From contig CM043970.1 of the NCBI GenBank assembly GCA_014529385.2, positions 42,533,779-42,597,778 of the forward strand: a stretch of DNA of 64,000 nucleotides. The letters run 5' to 3'. The position numbers and the translations under genes were made by a program. The notes below the pieces were generated by a model. It was not told where the DNA came from. It saw nothing but the letters and a program-made list of their open reading frames with translations, and made no database searches. Every line of letters begins with the position of its first letter. Position 1 is the first letter of the stretch. Shown in pieces: positions 11,140-22,339 of this stretch. This DNA comes from Adiantum capillus-veneris (taxonomy: Eukaryota; Streptophyta; Polypodiopsida; Polypodiales; Pteridaceae).

Positions 11140-11355
11140 TTACGGACATGGTTTCGACCTTCTCCTTCTTCTTCTTGGCACTTGGCCTATGTATATCCAC
11201 TGGGTTTGGCGTGTTGGTTGACTCTCCCACTGCAAATCGATTACCGTTACGCCTGGCACTCGAGCTTCGATGGAGATGCGGAGTTCATCTAGTTGTGCTT
11301 GGAGCTCTTCTTCTTCTGTCGTCCAGTTAGCAAATCCTGCTAGCCATTCATCCAT
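11140..11355 (-). CDS. TE-2 leader ORF, 71 aa, basic tail
   Basis: First open frame after the 5' LTR, starting MDEWLAGFANW, with an acidic middle and an arginine run (RRRRRRSK) at the end. No family recognised. It may be the N-terminal part of a longer leader protein broken by frameshift, or chance. Confidence 0.3.
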   Translation of the reverse strand: MDEWLAGFANWTTEEEELQAQLDELRISIEARVPGVTVIDLQWESQPTRQTQWIYIGQVPRRRRRRSKPCP

Positions 11356-11408
11356 TCACAATAGTTTAGGGGTTTCAGTCTTGTAAACTGAAGGGTTTCA
11401 TGAAAAGA

Positions 11409-11427
11409 TCCTCAGTGGGGGCACCTA
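11409..11427 (-). promoter_or_regulatory. TE-2 primer-binding site
   Basis: On the minus strand TAGGTGCCCCCACTGAGGA lies immediately inside the 5' LTR. TE-4 has TGGTGCCCCCACTAAGGA at the same place, and a relic at 40120 has TGGTGCCCCCACGTAGGA. I do not recognise the matching tRNA with certainty. Confidence 0.7.
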
Positions 11428-11428
11428 A

Positions 11429-11638
11429 TGACGGGAGCAAAGCGAACCCCGAACCCCGACGGCCTCTAAAACACCGGGGACCGAATGGCGCGCCTCGAGC
11501 CTGTCATGGTAAAGCAAACAGGGGGCACCACCTAGCTTCAACGGCTAGGACGCAAACAACACACCACCATAACAAAGTTTTCATCCAAGAGAGATGGATG
11601 CTTGGGAGTAATGATGAAGAGGAAAGGGAATGAGATCA

Positions 11639-11672
<34 letters not shown>

Positions 11673-13004
11673 TGAGGGAGGGGGTATAGCGGCTTAGTAC
11701 TTAAGCACCACAAAAGGATGGCGAATTCGCACACCCTTCACACATACACAAGCTCACTCCAAACACAAGACTAGGTGGCGATTCCGCACACCTCACATGG
11801 GCAAAACATTGCAAGAAAACATACTCACAAAACCTCAAGCTTTATTTAGAGAAAAAGGCGATGAAATGGGGAGCATAGGGTAGGGAAAGGAGAAGGGAGA
11901 GAGTGGTAGAGCACATGGCGGATAGGTGGGAGTTGATGGCGAAGACTCGCACGAGGGTTATGGCCATCATCCTTCATTTAGTTGCCCTTCATCTTCCATA
12001 GCCCAAGGGTGTAGAGGTCATGCTCAAGACCAGCATGGTGATTGCGGTGATGGTGATGGTGATGGTGTGTGTGTGTGTGTGTGTGTGTGTGTGCACTAGG
12101 CACACACAGTGCATAGTGTACTCTTTGGTGATGTTGTGTGTGTGTTTAGTGTGATGGTGACCCCTCTTTATATAGGGGAGGAGGAGGGAGAAATTCTAGA
12201 ATTTAGAAATGAAGAAATCATTATCTACATAGGACATGTGACTGTGGGTCCCACTTGTCTGGTTGTGTGTATATGTGCCAGAACAGCAGTCTCATGAGAG
12301 AGAGACTAAGGGAGAGAGATGGGTTGATGAAAAAACGTGAGAGGTGACATGGAGAATAAAGTAATTACAAGAGGGGAGAGAGGGGAGTGTGTTCAGAGGT
12401 GAATATGTGTGCATATGTGTGTGAACACAAGAAAAATCAAGTAACCACCGGGTGGGGATGGGTCTGTGGGCACCTTTTTCAGTGAAACTGAGTGTGTGTG
12501 AGTGTGGGGGAGGTTATTTAGCTACAAGACAAGAGACATGGCGCCCTTTAAAGAGAGAGGAGGGTATTTGGGTCATGGGATATGATAGGAGAGAGAAAGG
12601 GGGGGTGGGGTATACTATTTTGGAAGATAGGGTAAGTTGCATGTGAGTTAGGGTGCATTATTGGTGAGTTAGAATGCATTATTGGTGAGAGGTGGGGTAT
12701 CTTGAGGAGAGAGAGAAAGGAGAAAGGACAAGGGGAAGAGAGAGGGGTTGACCTTTTGAGTGGAGGAGAGGAAAAGGGACACACGGCGGGGCAACAGTGA
12801 AGAAAAAGGAGGCAAGGTGGGGATGGGCTACCCCGCAGGCATGAGGTGGCCTATTTTACCTTTCTTATATATTTACATAATCATACTTTATTTTTCTTAC
12901 TTTTTCCAATTCCTTTTATCACTCCCTCCCTAAGAGGGGGTTTTCATGGGGTGGGGACGAGAGAAGAGGGGTATGGGAGCTTGGCTTGTGAAAAGCCCCC
13001 ATCA
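11429..13004 (-). repeat. TE-2 5' LTR
   Basis: This 1576-bp repeat pairs with 1572-3106. It has a TATA-like box on the minus strand at 12167-12175, AATAAA at 11841-11846, a GA microsatellite at about 11641-11670 and a GT microsatellite at about 12066-12092. Transcription of TE-2 would start here and run leftwards. Confidence 0.9.
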
Positions 13005-14306
13005 CTAGTTCAAATCCCGCAAACTGCGTTGCAAAATCCAAAACTTTCTTTGCTCTAATTACTCTTCTGAAATCTGCTATGTGATCTCTCAAGTTTTCAT
13101 CTCCGATGTAATTCTTGTTTACCCATTTCTTGATATGGGATGGTCTAGCTTGCTAATTGTCTACAAGTCCAACCATAGACCTCTCCCAATCCTTCTCTCA
13201 CTTCAGGTCTTTTACTATGCCTAGATTCTTCTTTGAAGGGATTGGTTGTTCTCTTGGAGATTGGTCCTTGAGAAGGCATGTCTGCCATCTCTACGATCAC
13301 TTCATCTCTCGTTATCGCTCTAGAAGGGAATCCAGGTGGCTCCCCTTTTGGAATTCTTGTAGGAATTTTTGTTTTTGGTGGAGGTATTTGTGGTTCTTCT
13401 TTGACCAAATATGCACCCATTACTAATGCAATCCGTGGATTTGTGCTTTGTACAACTCTGTATTCTTGTCCATACTTGTCAACAACTATAGACTTCCATT
13501 GATAGTTGACTTTGTCTGTATAGACATATAAGAGCTTGTAATTTGTCAGCTCTTCTGAGTAAGGCTCTGAGGATCTATATAGGTTGACCTCACTGTCGTC
13601 AATATATCTATATAGTCCTTCACCCTTATGATTTGTTATCCAAACTCTTTCAACAAGCTTGGTCTTTATCAATTGCAAGTTTGGAAGATCCATTATGGGC
13701 GAATACTCCTCTATGGTATTCCAAAGCTTGTATAAGCTAAGTTTGACACTAAAGAGAACATGATCTTTGGGACTAACAGCTCTAGCTTGATGTAATAAGT
13801 CTTATTCCAAAGTATTCAAGTGCTTTGGTTAGGGAAAAGTCAAAACTATGTCCAAAATCGCGACCATTTTCCCATAATTCTCGCAAATTGTCGGTTTTAG
13901 GCACCCCTAACTTCCGTATGAATTTTGAGGCCTTGAACAATGTTTTGATGAAAAAAAGTTTTTGAATCCTATATTCGTAGCTGAAGTTATGGCCAAAACA
14001 GTCAATCTGTGCCTGGAGACTTCATACACGTATCATGTCTACTGGCTTAGAATTGCTCCAAACTTTTATTGTAGACTCTCCTTGATGTACTCTAACCACT
14101 CCAAGTTTCAGTTTGTGATTCTGACACTTTTAGTCAAGTCTATCAGTCCTTTTTTTGTTTAGTTGTCTGCAACTTCCTTGGAAAGTTTACTAAACCAAAA
14201 GTGAACCAAATCAAATGAAACTTGATATCTAGGCTTGTTTTATGCTAGCAAAGACTTGAGTGATCTCATACACAAGTTTTGACTTCTAATTTGGCACTTC
14301 ATATGT
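13005..14306 (-). pseudogene. TE-1 gag relic, N-terminal part, and start of leader
   Basis: The frame at 13145-13693 matches the N-terminus of the TE-5 gag (MDLPNLQLIKTKLVERVW against MDLPDLQLIKTHLVERVW, then ..LYRYIDDSEVNLYR and PPGFPSRAITR). 13005-13140 continues the gag sequence cut at 1571. From about 13750 the DNA aligns to the TE-5 leader (24450 onward), and 14017-14040 is a leader palindrome of the TE-1 type. The piece ends where the TE-4 LTR begins. Confidence 0.85.
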
Positions 14307-16419
14307 TGATAGCCGTTTTTTCAGCTCTCATAAAATGTTTTAAGAAGCCACTTCACCCCAAAGAAACACCCTAGCACAGTGACTAGGCTTGCTTTTTCAT
14401 TGTAAATAGTGTGCGTGCGTTTAGGGTTTTGATCACATTTTTTTTATCAAATCATTGAGCGAGTCATTGGGCTAGGAGCCAAAAAAATAAATTTATAATA
14501 TTACAGTCCTCTTTACGTGTAAATATTTTCTATCAAATAAAGGACCTAAATATAAAGCGTTTTATTCAAAATTTTGTATTTATATAAATATATATACCTA
14601 AGCGTGCATTTTTCTAAATCTCTTTGCATCCTTTCATGGCATGAAATATTTCTATGTTAGTGTGTACATACCCCATAATATTTATTTTTACAAAATATAC
14701 CCATGCATTTCATCACGCACCCTCGTGGAAGTCAAAATTTGTTTCTACATTGTCACTCACTCTCACTAGATATTTTCTCGCTTGCATATTTTCCTCTTTC
14801 ACCCAAAAACAAAATAAAATACTCCTATCATGATATTCCTTCATGAGTCTTGCACATATTTTTTTCCATACACCATGTGCTCATAAAGACAAGGGCTAGG
14901 AAAAATCCAAGCACTAGGTCTATCATGTGCAATTGTTTTTTATTCTTCAAAATTCATCATCCATGCATGTGGCAAGGGCCACTTGGATTCCTTAGGTCAT
15001 GGCATGGCTCATGGGGGGCTCCGCTTTGGATGTATAAGGAGAATTCAACCAAAAAGGATCCCACATAAACACCTTTGCAGTCCCACAATATACAGCTTTT
15101 TGGGCGAATTTTGGCACCCTTCTATCATCCAAATCAGCAAAAGTTGTCAACATACAAAATGTAGCTTTTCAGCTGAATTTATTTACATAAATATTTCAGC
15201 ATAAAAGCACGAATTTTGGTGAATTTTTTGGTGCGACCCAGTCTGCCCACTCTATGCACACAAGAATCCTCTCACTCTTCTCTCACATTTTTCACACTCT
15301 CACCCACATACACACTCATCCCTCTCCATCATCCTTTCAAATGTAGCGATTTCCATGCCCTCTCACCTTCTTTACCATCTCTCCTTCCCCTCTTACCACC
15401 ATAGCCTTCTACATACACATATGCTCTCATACCGCTCTCTACTACCCCCAAATTACAATTTCATGTTAACTCCTCTAAAAGGCATGAATTTTTAGCACTT
15501 TATCCTTGCATAACCTCTGCAAATTGAAGGTTTTTCATCAATAATGCTCATCTTCATCGTGGAGATCAACCGTGAAGGCGGTGCAAGAAGCAGAAGAAGA
15601 AGAAGAAGAACCGGCGGTCATTTTCATAAGGGTGAGTCCATAATTCTTAGAGGTTTCATCAATCTCAAGAGCTCATCCACCTCATTCACCCTTGGTTCCT
15701 CGACAATCAAGTCATCATCACTTTTGTAAATATGCCACTAACATTGTCTAGTGATCACTAACAACTAACCCTTCTTGTAAATTGCACCCTCTACTATCTA
15801 CTAGAGTAGGCACCTCCAAGTTACTCATCTCACTCTCAATAATTCTCCCCCTTGAGCCCACATCCATGTGGCTTAAGGGATAAGGAAGACCCACTCCCAT
15901 TTAAAAAAATCAAAATCTCTTGTTTTTTCAATAAAAATGATAGAACTAATCCTAATCAAAGCTTCCAAAAACCTATAAATAGAACCCATCTCTCCATTGC
16001 ACACTAGATTGAGCGTAGCACATGCCAGCTCTATCTTGGTTGTAAGGAGAGAGAAAGCTTTCTATACACCATCACTTTGGTGCATAGAAAAGCTTGAGCT
16101 AGTTGAGTGAGTGTGAGTAGAAGATATTCTTTCTACCATTGTTGTATCTACCCCAACATCAATGAATTGGTAGTTTTGGGGTGCAATTTCATGTCCAAAG
16201 GCTCACGCTTCTCCTCGAATTTGGCTTGACAAACCCAGTCAGCTTCATAAGGTGACTTGTTTCATTGAAGGTTGTTGTTTTGTTGCTTGTCCTTGTGATT
16301 CATTGGATATTGTTGGTTGGCTACCATTGTAAAAGGGTGGATGGTGAGAGGGCTCCCATAACCCTAAGACAATGTGCTAGTGATGCTATAACCAAATCTT
16401 GTCACTTGAATCTGCAAGC
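14307..16419 (+). repeat. TE-4 5' LTR, left part
   Basis: This matches 34300 to about 36511. It contains a TATA box at 15974-15982 (TATAAATAG). TE-5 was inserted about 440 bp downstream of that box, so a transcript from this promoter would now run into TE-5. Open frames here (for example 15544-15729 with an arginine/serine-rich stretch) are not conserved genes. Confidence 0.9.
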
Positions 16420-17375
16420 TGTTGGACGGGAAGCTACTCACACACCCATGAAGTGCATGAAAACACTACCTAGATCAACATAATGTCAATCGAGGACACA
16501 GATGACACGATAGGCACACGGAGGAAATCTCTTTAGCTTGTCAAGCTGAGACCATCCTACACATACAACACTCTGTAAGGCCAACTAAACCACAATCAAG
16601 AACCTCACTGCCCTCAACTACACGACCTAGCCACATACACACATACGGAAGGTAACTCACCTAATCATGCCAGATTCGTACGAAACTTAAGGAACACCAT
16701 CCCCTCACTAGGATACACCTGTCCCTCAGCTTCTACACTCAAAACCCTCACTCTAAACCCATCTGCGGAAAACGCGTAGGATGACAGAGCCGAATTTCGA
16801 AAGTTCCCAAAACTGAAATTTATGAGTACCTATGCGTAGCTTCTGTCGCCACGATTCTATAGACTACTAGCACGCAGAAAACAGACATCGTTTGATACAC
16901 TTACGGCCACAAATAGCTCGTAGATGCGTCGGCATGTGCGCTTCGTCTCGCGTGGAATGCTTGGCGTTGTCGCGTAGCTCTCCTCGAGCCTACCGCAATG
17001 GTGCAGTCGGATCTCCAATGTGTTGAGCGAGTTGGGCGTAGCGGGAGGATGAAGCTCACACTCACTCTCTTTCTCTCTCACACACAGTAGACGGCAGCGC
17101 TAAGTTTGATTATGATAAAAGTCTTTTTACAAAATGACCTAGGTACCTTATATACTAAGGCTACCTTAGGTTTAACCAAAAATGGGGTTGAAAGGGTCAA
17201 ATGGCTTTGTATTTACAATCTGGAAGTTCCATTGCACCCCGGCTTCTGAAACTAGAATAACTACTCATTACAAATGACGTTTATAGCCATAATCCGCAGC
17301 ATTTCATAGCTCGCAAAAGATAAGACTTTGGTACGAAACTTGAGCTATGTTGTGTTGTTGACCCAGCGGTCAACA
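16420..17375 (-). repeat. TE-5 3' LTR
   Basis: Same length as the partner at 26841-27796. A TATA-like box on the minus strand lies at 17147-17156. The LTR start on the coding strand is a short palindrome, TGTTGACCGCTGGGTCAACA. A half copy of the leader palindrome (ACGCGTAGGATGA) lies at 16772-16784. Confidence 0.93.
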
Positions 17376-17388
17376 TTCCCCCCTTCCG
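17376..17388 (-). promoter_or_regulatory. TE-5 polypurine tract
   Basis: On the minus strand CGGAAGGGGGGAA directly precedes the 3' LTR start TGTTGACC. Confidence 0.8.
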
Positions 17389-17439
17389 CGTTCATGTCGT
17401 CCCCGACATGACCTGATTGTCGATGGCGATGTGGTCTTT

Positions 17440-17833
17440 GCTGTCGTTTTGTTGTTGGAAAGAAAGTATAGACTATAGCCTTTATAGTAGCTTGTCTTGT
17501 TCGTCCAATCCGATGTACATAGTCTTCACATGATTCAGGAAAATCATAATTGATGACGAACTTTATGTCTTTCACATCCACACTCCGAGCTGCAGCATCT
17601 GTTTCTGTCATTATAGGTCTACTGCCAGATCTAAATTCAAAAAGAACCCAATGTCATTTAACTTGACTCTTATCATCATGGATAGAGAAAGCTCCATCCA
17701 TCACTTGCTCCAGCAAATCTGTCAATTCCGAGTATTTGTGATTCTCAGAAACAACTTCTACAATTTGTAGAATTGAGTGATTGGCTTTCTGATCTTGTGA
17801 GCCAATGACAACTTTGTAAGGATTTTGTTGTTT
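17440..17833 (-). pseudogene. Captured DEAD-box RNA helicase C-terminal fragment
   Basis: Two frames in order match the second RecA-like domain of plant DDX5/Dbp2-type helicases (RH20/RH30-like). First, at about 17654-17820, ILQIVEVVSENHKY, LLEQVMDG, then SIHDDKSQ. Next, after a frameshift near 17655, [18 protein letters not shown] (motif V region), [15 protein letters not shown] and [10 protein letters not shown] (motif VI), ending near YTFF. The segment that should lie between VMDG and SIH (about 27 residues with motif IV) is missing cleanly, as if skipped or deleted. Motif V has SVD for GLD and motif VI lacks the final Gly-Arg. It has no N-terminal domain and cannot be an active helicase. 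Its place inside the retroelement next to the PPT suggests capture of a host transcript. Confidence 0.88.
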
Positions 17834-17853
17834 TGTTGACCCAGCGGTCAACA
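17833..17853 (-). repeat. Extra copy of the TE-5 LTR terminus
   Basis: The 20-base LTR end (TGTTGACCGCTGGGTCAACA on the minus strand) and the following A occur a third time here, right at the upstream edge of the helicase fragment. The true LTR end sits just beyond the other edge of that fragment. The helicase piece is thus bracketed by two copies of the LTR terminus. Confidence 0.85.
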
Positions 17854-19487
17854 CTTTGCTGTTGTTTTGGCTTCATCTGTTGCATTGCTTGTATCTTTGT
17901 CGAACCACAACAAGAACTATGATCCATTAGAGCGGACATCTATCATCATAACCATTCATCTTTTGAGATCCTGTGATTACTTTTATGTCTGCTCTTCTTC
18001 ATTGGGGACTTCTTTGTTCCTGTGCAATCATGTTGTTAGTGTTGTCTGCAGTTTTGTCATTGTAGGCTATTCTTCGACTCGCCATTGAGGAGAAGTATGC
18101 TATGATCTGAAATTGGTGCTCCAATTCATTTGTCAATTGCTTTGAGTAGCATTTCCTTATTGTTGATGTAGAAGGAATATGTACAAGAGGATGGCGATAG
18201 GTGTCCTTAGATTAGGGTCTAAAACCTGGATGACCAAAGGGAAAAAACCCGGTGGGAAAAAATGCGTTTGGTATACGCTCTTATTGGAGTTGAGCAGTTG
18301 AACGTGAAGTACATGTTCACGTAAGGTGAGTGCTTGGGTGAAACACGAAAAGAGTGCCTGATGCAAGTGCAAATTATGGGACACTCTATAAGCATATGAG
18401 AAATTTGTCACCAAAAGCATGCAATGTGAAAGAAGGAGATGATGGGTGTTTCAAGGAATAAATGTAGCACATGTGACATCAAAAGATGTCTCAATAGCTT
18501 CCACCTTTCCAAGAAGGGTTTTCGATGTAGAAGTTTCTCCACTCGTATCTCACTGTGCTCAGTATGTGAGTGTCTTTTGGACCTTCTCCTTCACTTCACC
18601 AGACTTAAGTACTTAGACTTCGACTCTTTTGCTCACCGATACCAGCATGAGCGACACAACGTAAATATGCTCAACTCTCCCAGCTTGAGCAGTACCTAGA
18701 ATAGCTAAGACGCTTAGACCACAAAGAATATTACTTGAAGCTTTGAGACTAACACCTCACTCATTTTGTGGCTTAGCTACTCGACTCTTACTTGTATGAC
18801 TTGTCGGTTGCATGTTGACACTGCTTTGTGACAAGTTCTTTGGCTATTGTAGTGGCTGCTGAGACATACTTCGTGAAGTTTCATCGTTTCCCTGTACCTT
18901 CTTCTCTTTGTAGTGCTCAGGCCTCTCGTCAGTCTTTTCTTCATGTGGATTATGGATTTTTAGACAAAGAAAATCTTAAAACAACTCAACAAAAGAAAAA
19001 TCATTCAAATAGAAATCTAAATGCTATGTACACTATACACATGTCCCTAGGGGCTCATATATGGATTTTGTCACCATACTCCTCTGTAACACTATTATGA
19101 GGGCATATACTCTAAATTTCGTCAAAAAATATCACAATAAAACGCAAAAATTCAATGCATCTCACAAAACATTGCCCTCTAATAGTCATAATGTTAGGTC
19201 CGCATTCAGAATGCCTCCCCCCTTCCTATTTGGAGTCATCCTTTACGACAGGGTATCGCAAAGGGTATGTGCTGTGCTTGGGCAATTAAAAGTTGTGCCT
19301 ATGCAGGCCTTGTAATGTAGCCCTATTATGCATACACAGTCAATGCATGGAAAAGATTTATGTTGTGCAAGATGTGGGTATAAGCAATTTTCTTGTTGGC
19401 ATTTTTTGGCGAAGCTTCCTATTCTAAGCAATGTAATGGTCTTTGAAGCTCTTGTATCGTTGCTTGATTGAAGTGACTTGCTCCCTT
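17854..19487. other. TE-5 internal stretch without recognised genes
   Basis: About 1.6 kb. Six-frame reading shows only short open frames (longest 90 codons, 18828-19100 plus) with no motif known to me and no RT, RNase H or integrase signature. A T-rich, C-rich tract on the minus strand at about 18180-18260 looks vaguely like sequence near copia LTRs, but that is not firm. It may be further captured DNA. Confidence 0.5.
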
Positions 19488-20410
19488 CTAACTGTACTGT
19501 AATCGTAGGAAGAATTGTAAGAATTCAAGCGGCGATGCACTGACAACAGTTTTGTTGTTCTTCTTTGGGACCCATTTCTTTGCGATTATTGATTGTTTTG
19601 TTGTTGGCTCTCGTTTGGGAACCCATACTTTCTCGTGCTTCGTTTGTGTTTGAAGAGACTTCTTTGGGATCCACCTTTTTGTTGTGTGAGTCAACAGTGA
19701 TCGTTGCTTCGGCCCTTGTACGCTTGGTTGGTGACAGGATTCAGCTTTGAAAGTTGATACTGTGGTTGTTTTGGAATCCAAATGAATTCCTGACTTTTTT
19801 GTGCTTGAATCAACTTCTTTGGAGCCCAAACCTGAGTTGTGAAAGCTTGCGACTTTGTGATATCCTTACCCGTTTGTGCACACTTTCCTTGTTTTTGTTT
19901 TGGTTTTGGATCTTGTGATTTGTCATTAGAGATCTTTGTCTTCTTCATCCATATCTGTTTTTGGCCGATCTGGCTTTTTGGTATCCAGATTTGTCAAGAT
20001 TTTTGGTTTTGACTTGTTGTCCTGTTCTTTTGACCTGTCATGGTTGTTGTTGCTGAAGGGGTTGGTGATAGTGATGGCCTGAGTTGATGATAGGGGATGT
20101 CGTAAGATTCATCACTATCGCTACTATCCTCAGCAAGGTTGACTTCTTGTACTTTCCCTTGATTTTTTGGTTGGTAGTGGAAAGTTACTATCTGTTTGCT
20201 CATGGGTGGTAGTTTCTTGGAGGACTTTTCTAGCCCATTGATTAGAGCATTGTTAGCTCGTTGCTCTGGTCGTATTCCTCCTAGCTGATTCTTTTCATCC
20301 TTATTAGGATCCATGTATGAGCATGCTTGTGGTGGCTGTGTCTTCACCGAGGACTTCGAAATCCACTTTTGATGAACTTTATTTGTGTAGCGATGACATT
20401 GATTCCCGGG
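19488..20410 (-). pseudogene. TE-5 W-P-K repeat region following protease
   Basis: After the protease frame stops (UGA at 20411-20413) the same frame continues with another UGA at 19994-19996 to about 19691, then shifts frame near 19750 and runs to 19488. It carries repeated short motifs: QIWIPKS, VWAPKK, FIWIPKQ, RWIPKK, VWVPKR, KWVPKK, spaced by lysine/glutamine/threonine-rich linkers. Similar W-V-P-K motifs occur in Sirevirus-type copia gag-pol linkers from memory, but the rest is unlike them. Role unknown; a basic RNA-binding tail is one guess. Confidence 0.55.
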
Positions 20411-22252
20411 TCATTGATCTTCTTGAAGCTCGAAGTGTTCTACAAAGTCATAGAACTCGTCGTCTTCTTCATCTTTTGATTCTCCACATTTCTTTGTTTT
20501 CTCCTTATGTCGAGAGCTTGTTGATGTCTGGTTCTCTTCGTTTTCCTGGATTACACTCACTGCAAAATAAGGAACGACATCATAGCCATTTTCATCACAA
20601 AACTTTGTTGTGGGAGCATCCTCCACGGCGCACACATCCAGAGTAGCCAAGATGTGTTCCCATCCAAAAGGCTCTAACTCTTCTTCAGGAAATGGTTCTG
20701 GGATATAGTCCATATCCTCTATAACCCGCTCTAGGATACATTCCTCATGTTTCAAGCTACCACATTGTGAGGCTCCACACATCCACAGTTCTTTAGGCTT
20801 ACCCAACCAAGCTGGAAGTTCTGATCCTGCTACTGTGGCGGAATCAAACTCCTCTACCGGTGTTCTCGTCACATCCCTATAGCTATGGTCCCTCAAGTTT
20901 ATCTTTGTTATGGTTTCCATATGTCTCAGGTATATATGGTCATAACCCCAATCTTGAACCATTTTCAATTGTCGCATGAATGGTCTTCCCAGAATGATTT
21001 CATAGTTGTTCTTCTTGACAAAGTCGACAACAGCAAAAGTGTGTTCATATTCAATGCCACAAGAAGTAACAAATACTTTTTCTAGCAGTCCTATGGGCTT
21101 TTCCTTGTGTCCGTCTGCAAGCTGCAGGGTCATTCGTGTGGATCTCAAGGCAGGTTTTCCCCATTTTTTCCAAACCTCTTTGGTTGCAATGGCCACACCA
21201 GCTCCACTGTCAAGGATTGCCATGGTTTTTACACCATTTATTTCCACAGGAAGGGTGGTGTTTCCATCTGCTCCCTCGTAATACTCGCCTACCTTGTTTA
21301 ATGGCACTGGCCTAGTATTTAGTTGAGGCACTTCAAGCTCTTTGATGCCTTCCTCGATTTGAGTCATTGGGGTTTTTACACCAAATTTCTCTAGACATTT
21401 ACCCACATTAGCCCACATGTTTGGTCTTATTCTGAGCAACTCGGCTAACATTATTGTACAGGTGACTGGGGTAGATAGAATATCTACTAGCCCCTTTGAA
21501 TCGATGGCCTTGTTGGGAGACAGTCTCTGTGATGGGACTGCAACCACATCTGACTTGGTCTCATACTCTCCCATGTAGGATGGTAGTGTTCTTAGCGAAT
21601 GGGGTTGACTATCCATAGATTGTACAGATCCTTTGTCGCCCCAATACGATCGCACGTCTAGATTCATTTGAGATCCAGTCTCAAATTCCTCTATTGGTGG
21701 TAGAAACACTTCTCGTTCATCACCAGTCTTGTCTACTCGTCTTCTCAGGCCATCAGCTTCATTGGCCTCTCTGACTTGTTTCCACAATTCGTCAAGACCA
21801 TCTATCTCTTTACAATCCTCAGGTATAGCTTGGTGAAATCCCTCGGAAGAGTTATCCGTGGTATTCAGTACTATCCTTGGTTCTAATGCTGGGTCTTTGA
21901 GGTTTGGTCTGTGCTCATGACTAGAATCTGGCTCTTTTAGTTCCTGGTTTGGTGGGATTATTTGTGTAGGCATGACACGGATGACATCCTCAGGTTTTGC
22001 AACTGGTGCTTCTAGTAAAGCTTGGGCTGTTTGAATCATTTTCTTGCACATTTCAAACCTTTGATTTTCTAGTTCCGTATAGGGATATGTCATCCACCTT
22101 TGTTCTTGGGTTTGATTGTTTTTGAGCCTCGCATCATAGGCTTTCAAGAGGGCATCTAATGTCTCATTAACCTTCTCTGCCAACACAGATCCTCCTGAAC
22201 TAGCACTTCTCGGTTTCTCATCCGTGGATGGTTCTTCTAGAGGTTTAACCAT
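20411..22252 (-). CDS. TE-5 aspartic protease ORF (613 aa)
   Basis: The retroviral-type aspartic protease lies at about residues 335-430, with the active site LDSGAGVAIAT near 347-357 and the partner motif IILGRPF near 419-425. The N-terminal 300 residues are charged and unlike known domains; the C-terminal 170 are acidic. It is in the same frame as gag, separated only by UGA at 22340-22342 and 29 further codons that are predicted to be a Glu/Lys-rich coiled coil. It could be made by readthrough as gag-protease, or the UGA may be a recent CGA-to-TGA change. No RT follows. The protease would cleave gag. The AUG at 22252 is the first in frame after the UGA and need not be a real start. Confidence 0.85.
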   Translation of the reverse strand: MVKPLEEPSTDEKPRSASSGGSVLAEKVNETLDALLKAYDARLKNNQTQEQRWMTYPYTELENQRFEMCKKMIQTAQALLEAPVAKPEDVIRVMPTQIIPPNQELKEPDSSHEHRPNLKDPALEPRIVLNTTDNSSEGFHQAIPEDCKEIDGLDELWKQVREANEADGLRRRVDKTGDEREVFLPPIEEFETGSQMNLDVRSYWGDKGSVQSMDSQPHSLRTLPSYMGEYETKSDVVAVPSQRLSPNKAIDSKGLVDILSTPVTCTIMLAELLRIRPNMWANVGKCLEKFGVKTPMTQIEEGIKELEVPQLNTRPVPLNKVGEYYEGADGNTTLPVEINGVKTMAILDSGAGVAIATKEVWKKWGKPALRSTRMTLQLADGHKEKPIGLLEKVFVTSCGIEYEHTFAVVDFVKKNNYEIILGRPFMRQLKMVQDWGYDHIYLRHMETITKINLRDHSYRDVTRTPVEEFDSATVAGSELPAWLGKPKELWMCGASQCGSLKHEECILERVIEDMDYIPEPFPEEELEPFGWEHILATLDVCAVEDAPTTKFCDENGYDVVPYFAVSVIQENEENQTSTSSRHKEKTKKCGESKDEEDDEFYDFVEHFELQEDQ

Positions 22253-22339
22253 CTGTGTAAGAGAAGGTGCCTCCTTTTCCTCATGTTGTTTTATCTTCTC
22301 CTCAGCTTCGGTAAGCTTCTCATCTAGGGATTTTTGCTC

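Larger units (their letters stand above)
1572..13004 (-). mobile_element. TE-2: non-autonomous Ty3/gypsy-type LTR retrotransposon, interrupted by TE-3
   Basis: Two long direct repeats (1572-3106 and 11429-13004) bound the element. They start TGACGG and end CCATCA on the plus strand. The flanks carry CTAG on both sides (1568-1571, 13005-13008), and the flanking gag of TE-1 is continuous if the element is removed. The coding strand is minus: the 5' LTR is on the right, followed by a primer-binding site (11409-11427), pre-gag ORFs, gag, an unknown ORF, and a polypurine tract at 3107-3122. The internal part without TE-3 is only about 3.3 kb and contains no protease, RT, RNase H or integrase motif. 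Gag, the small ORF, PBS and PPT all resemble those of TE-4, so it is probably mobilised by TE-4-type enzymes (inference). Confidence 0.9.

Noticed and set aside
15544-15729. SR-like protein in the TE-4 LTR
   Set aside because: A GAAGAA repeat inside the LTR gives the Arg/Ser run; the frame is not kept in the other LTR.
17345-17611. An active host helicase gene
   Set aside because: Only part of the second RecA domain is present, with a frameshift, a missing motif and altered motif V and VI residues, inside a retroelement.
18157-18420. A membrane protein ORF on the minus strand
   Set aside because: Composition follows T/C-rich DNA; no start context or homologue recognised.
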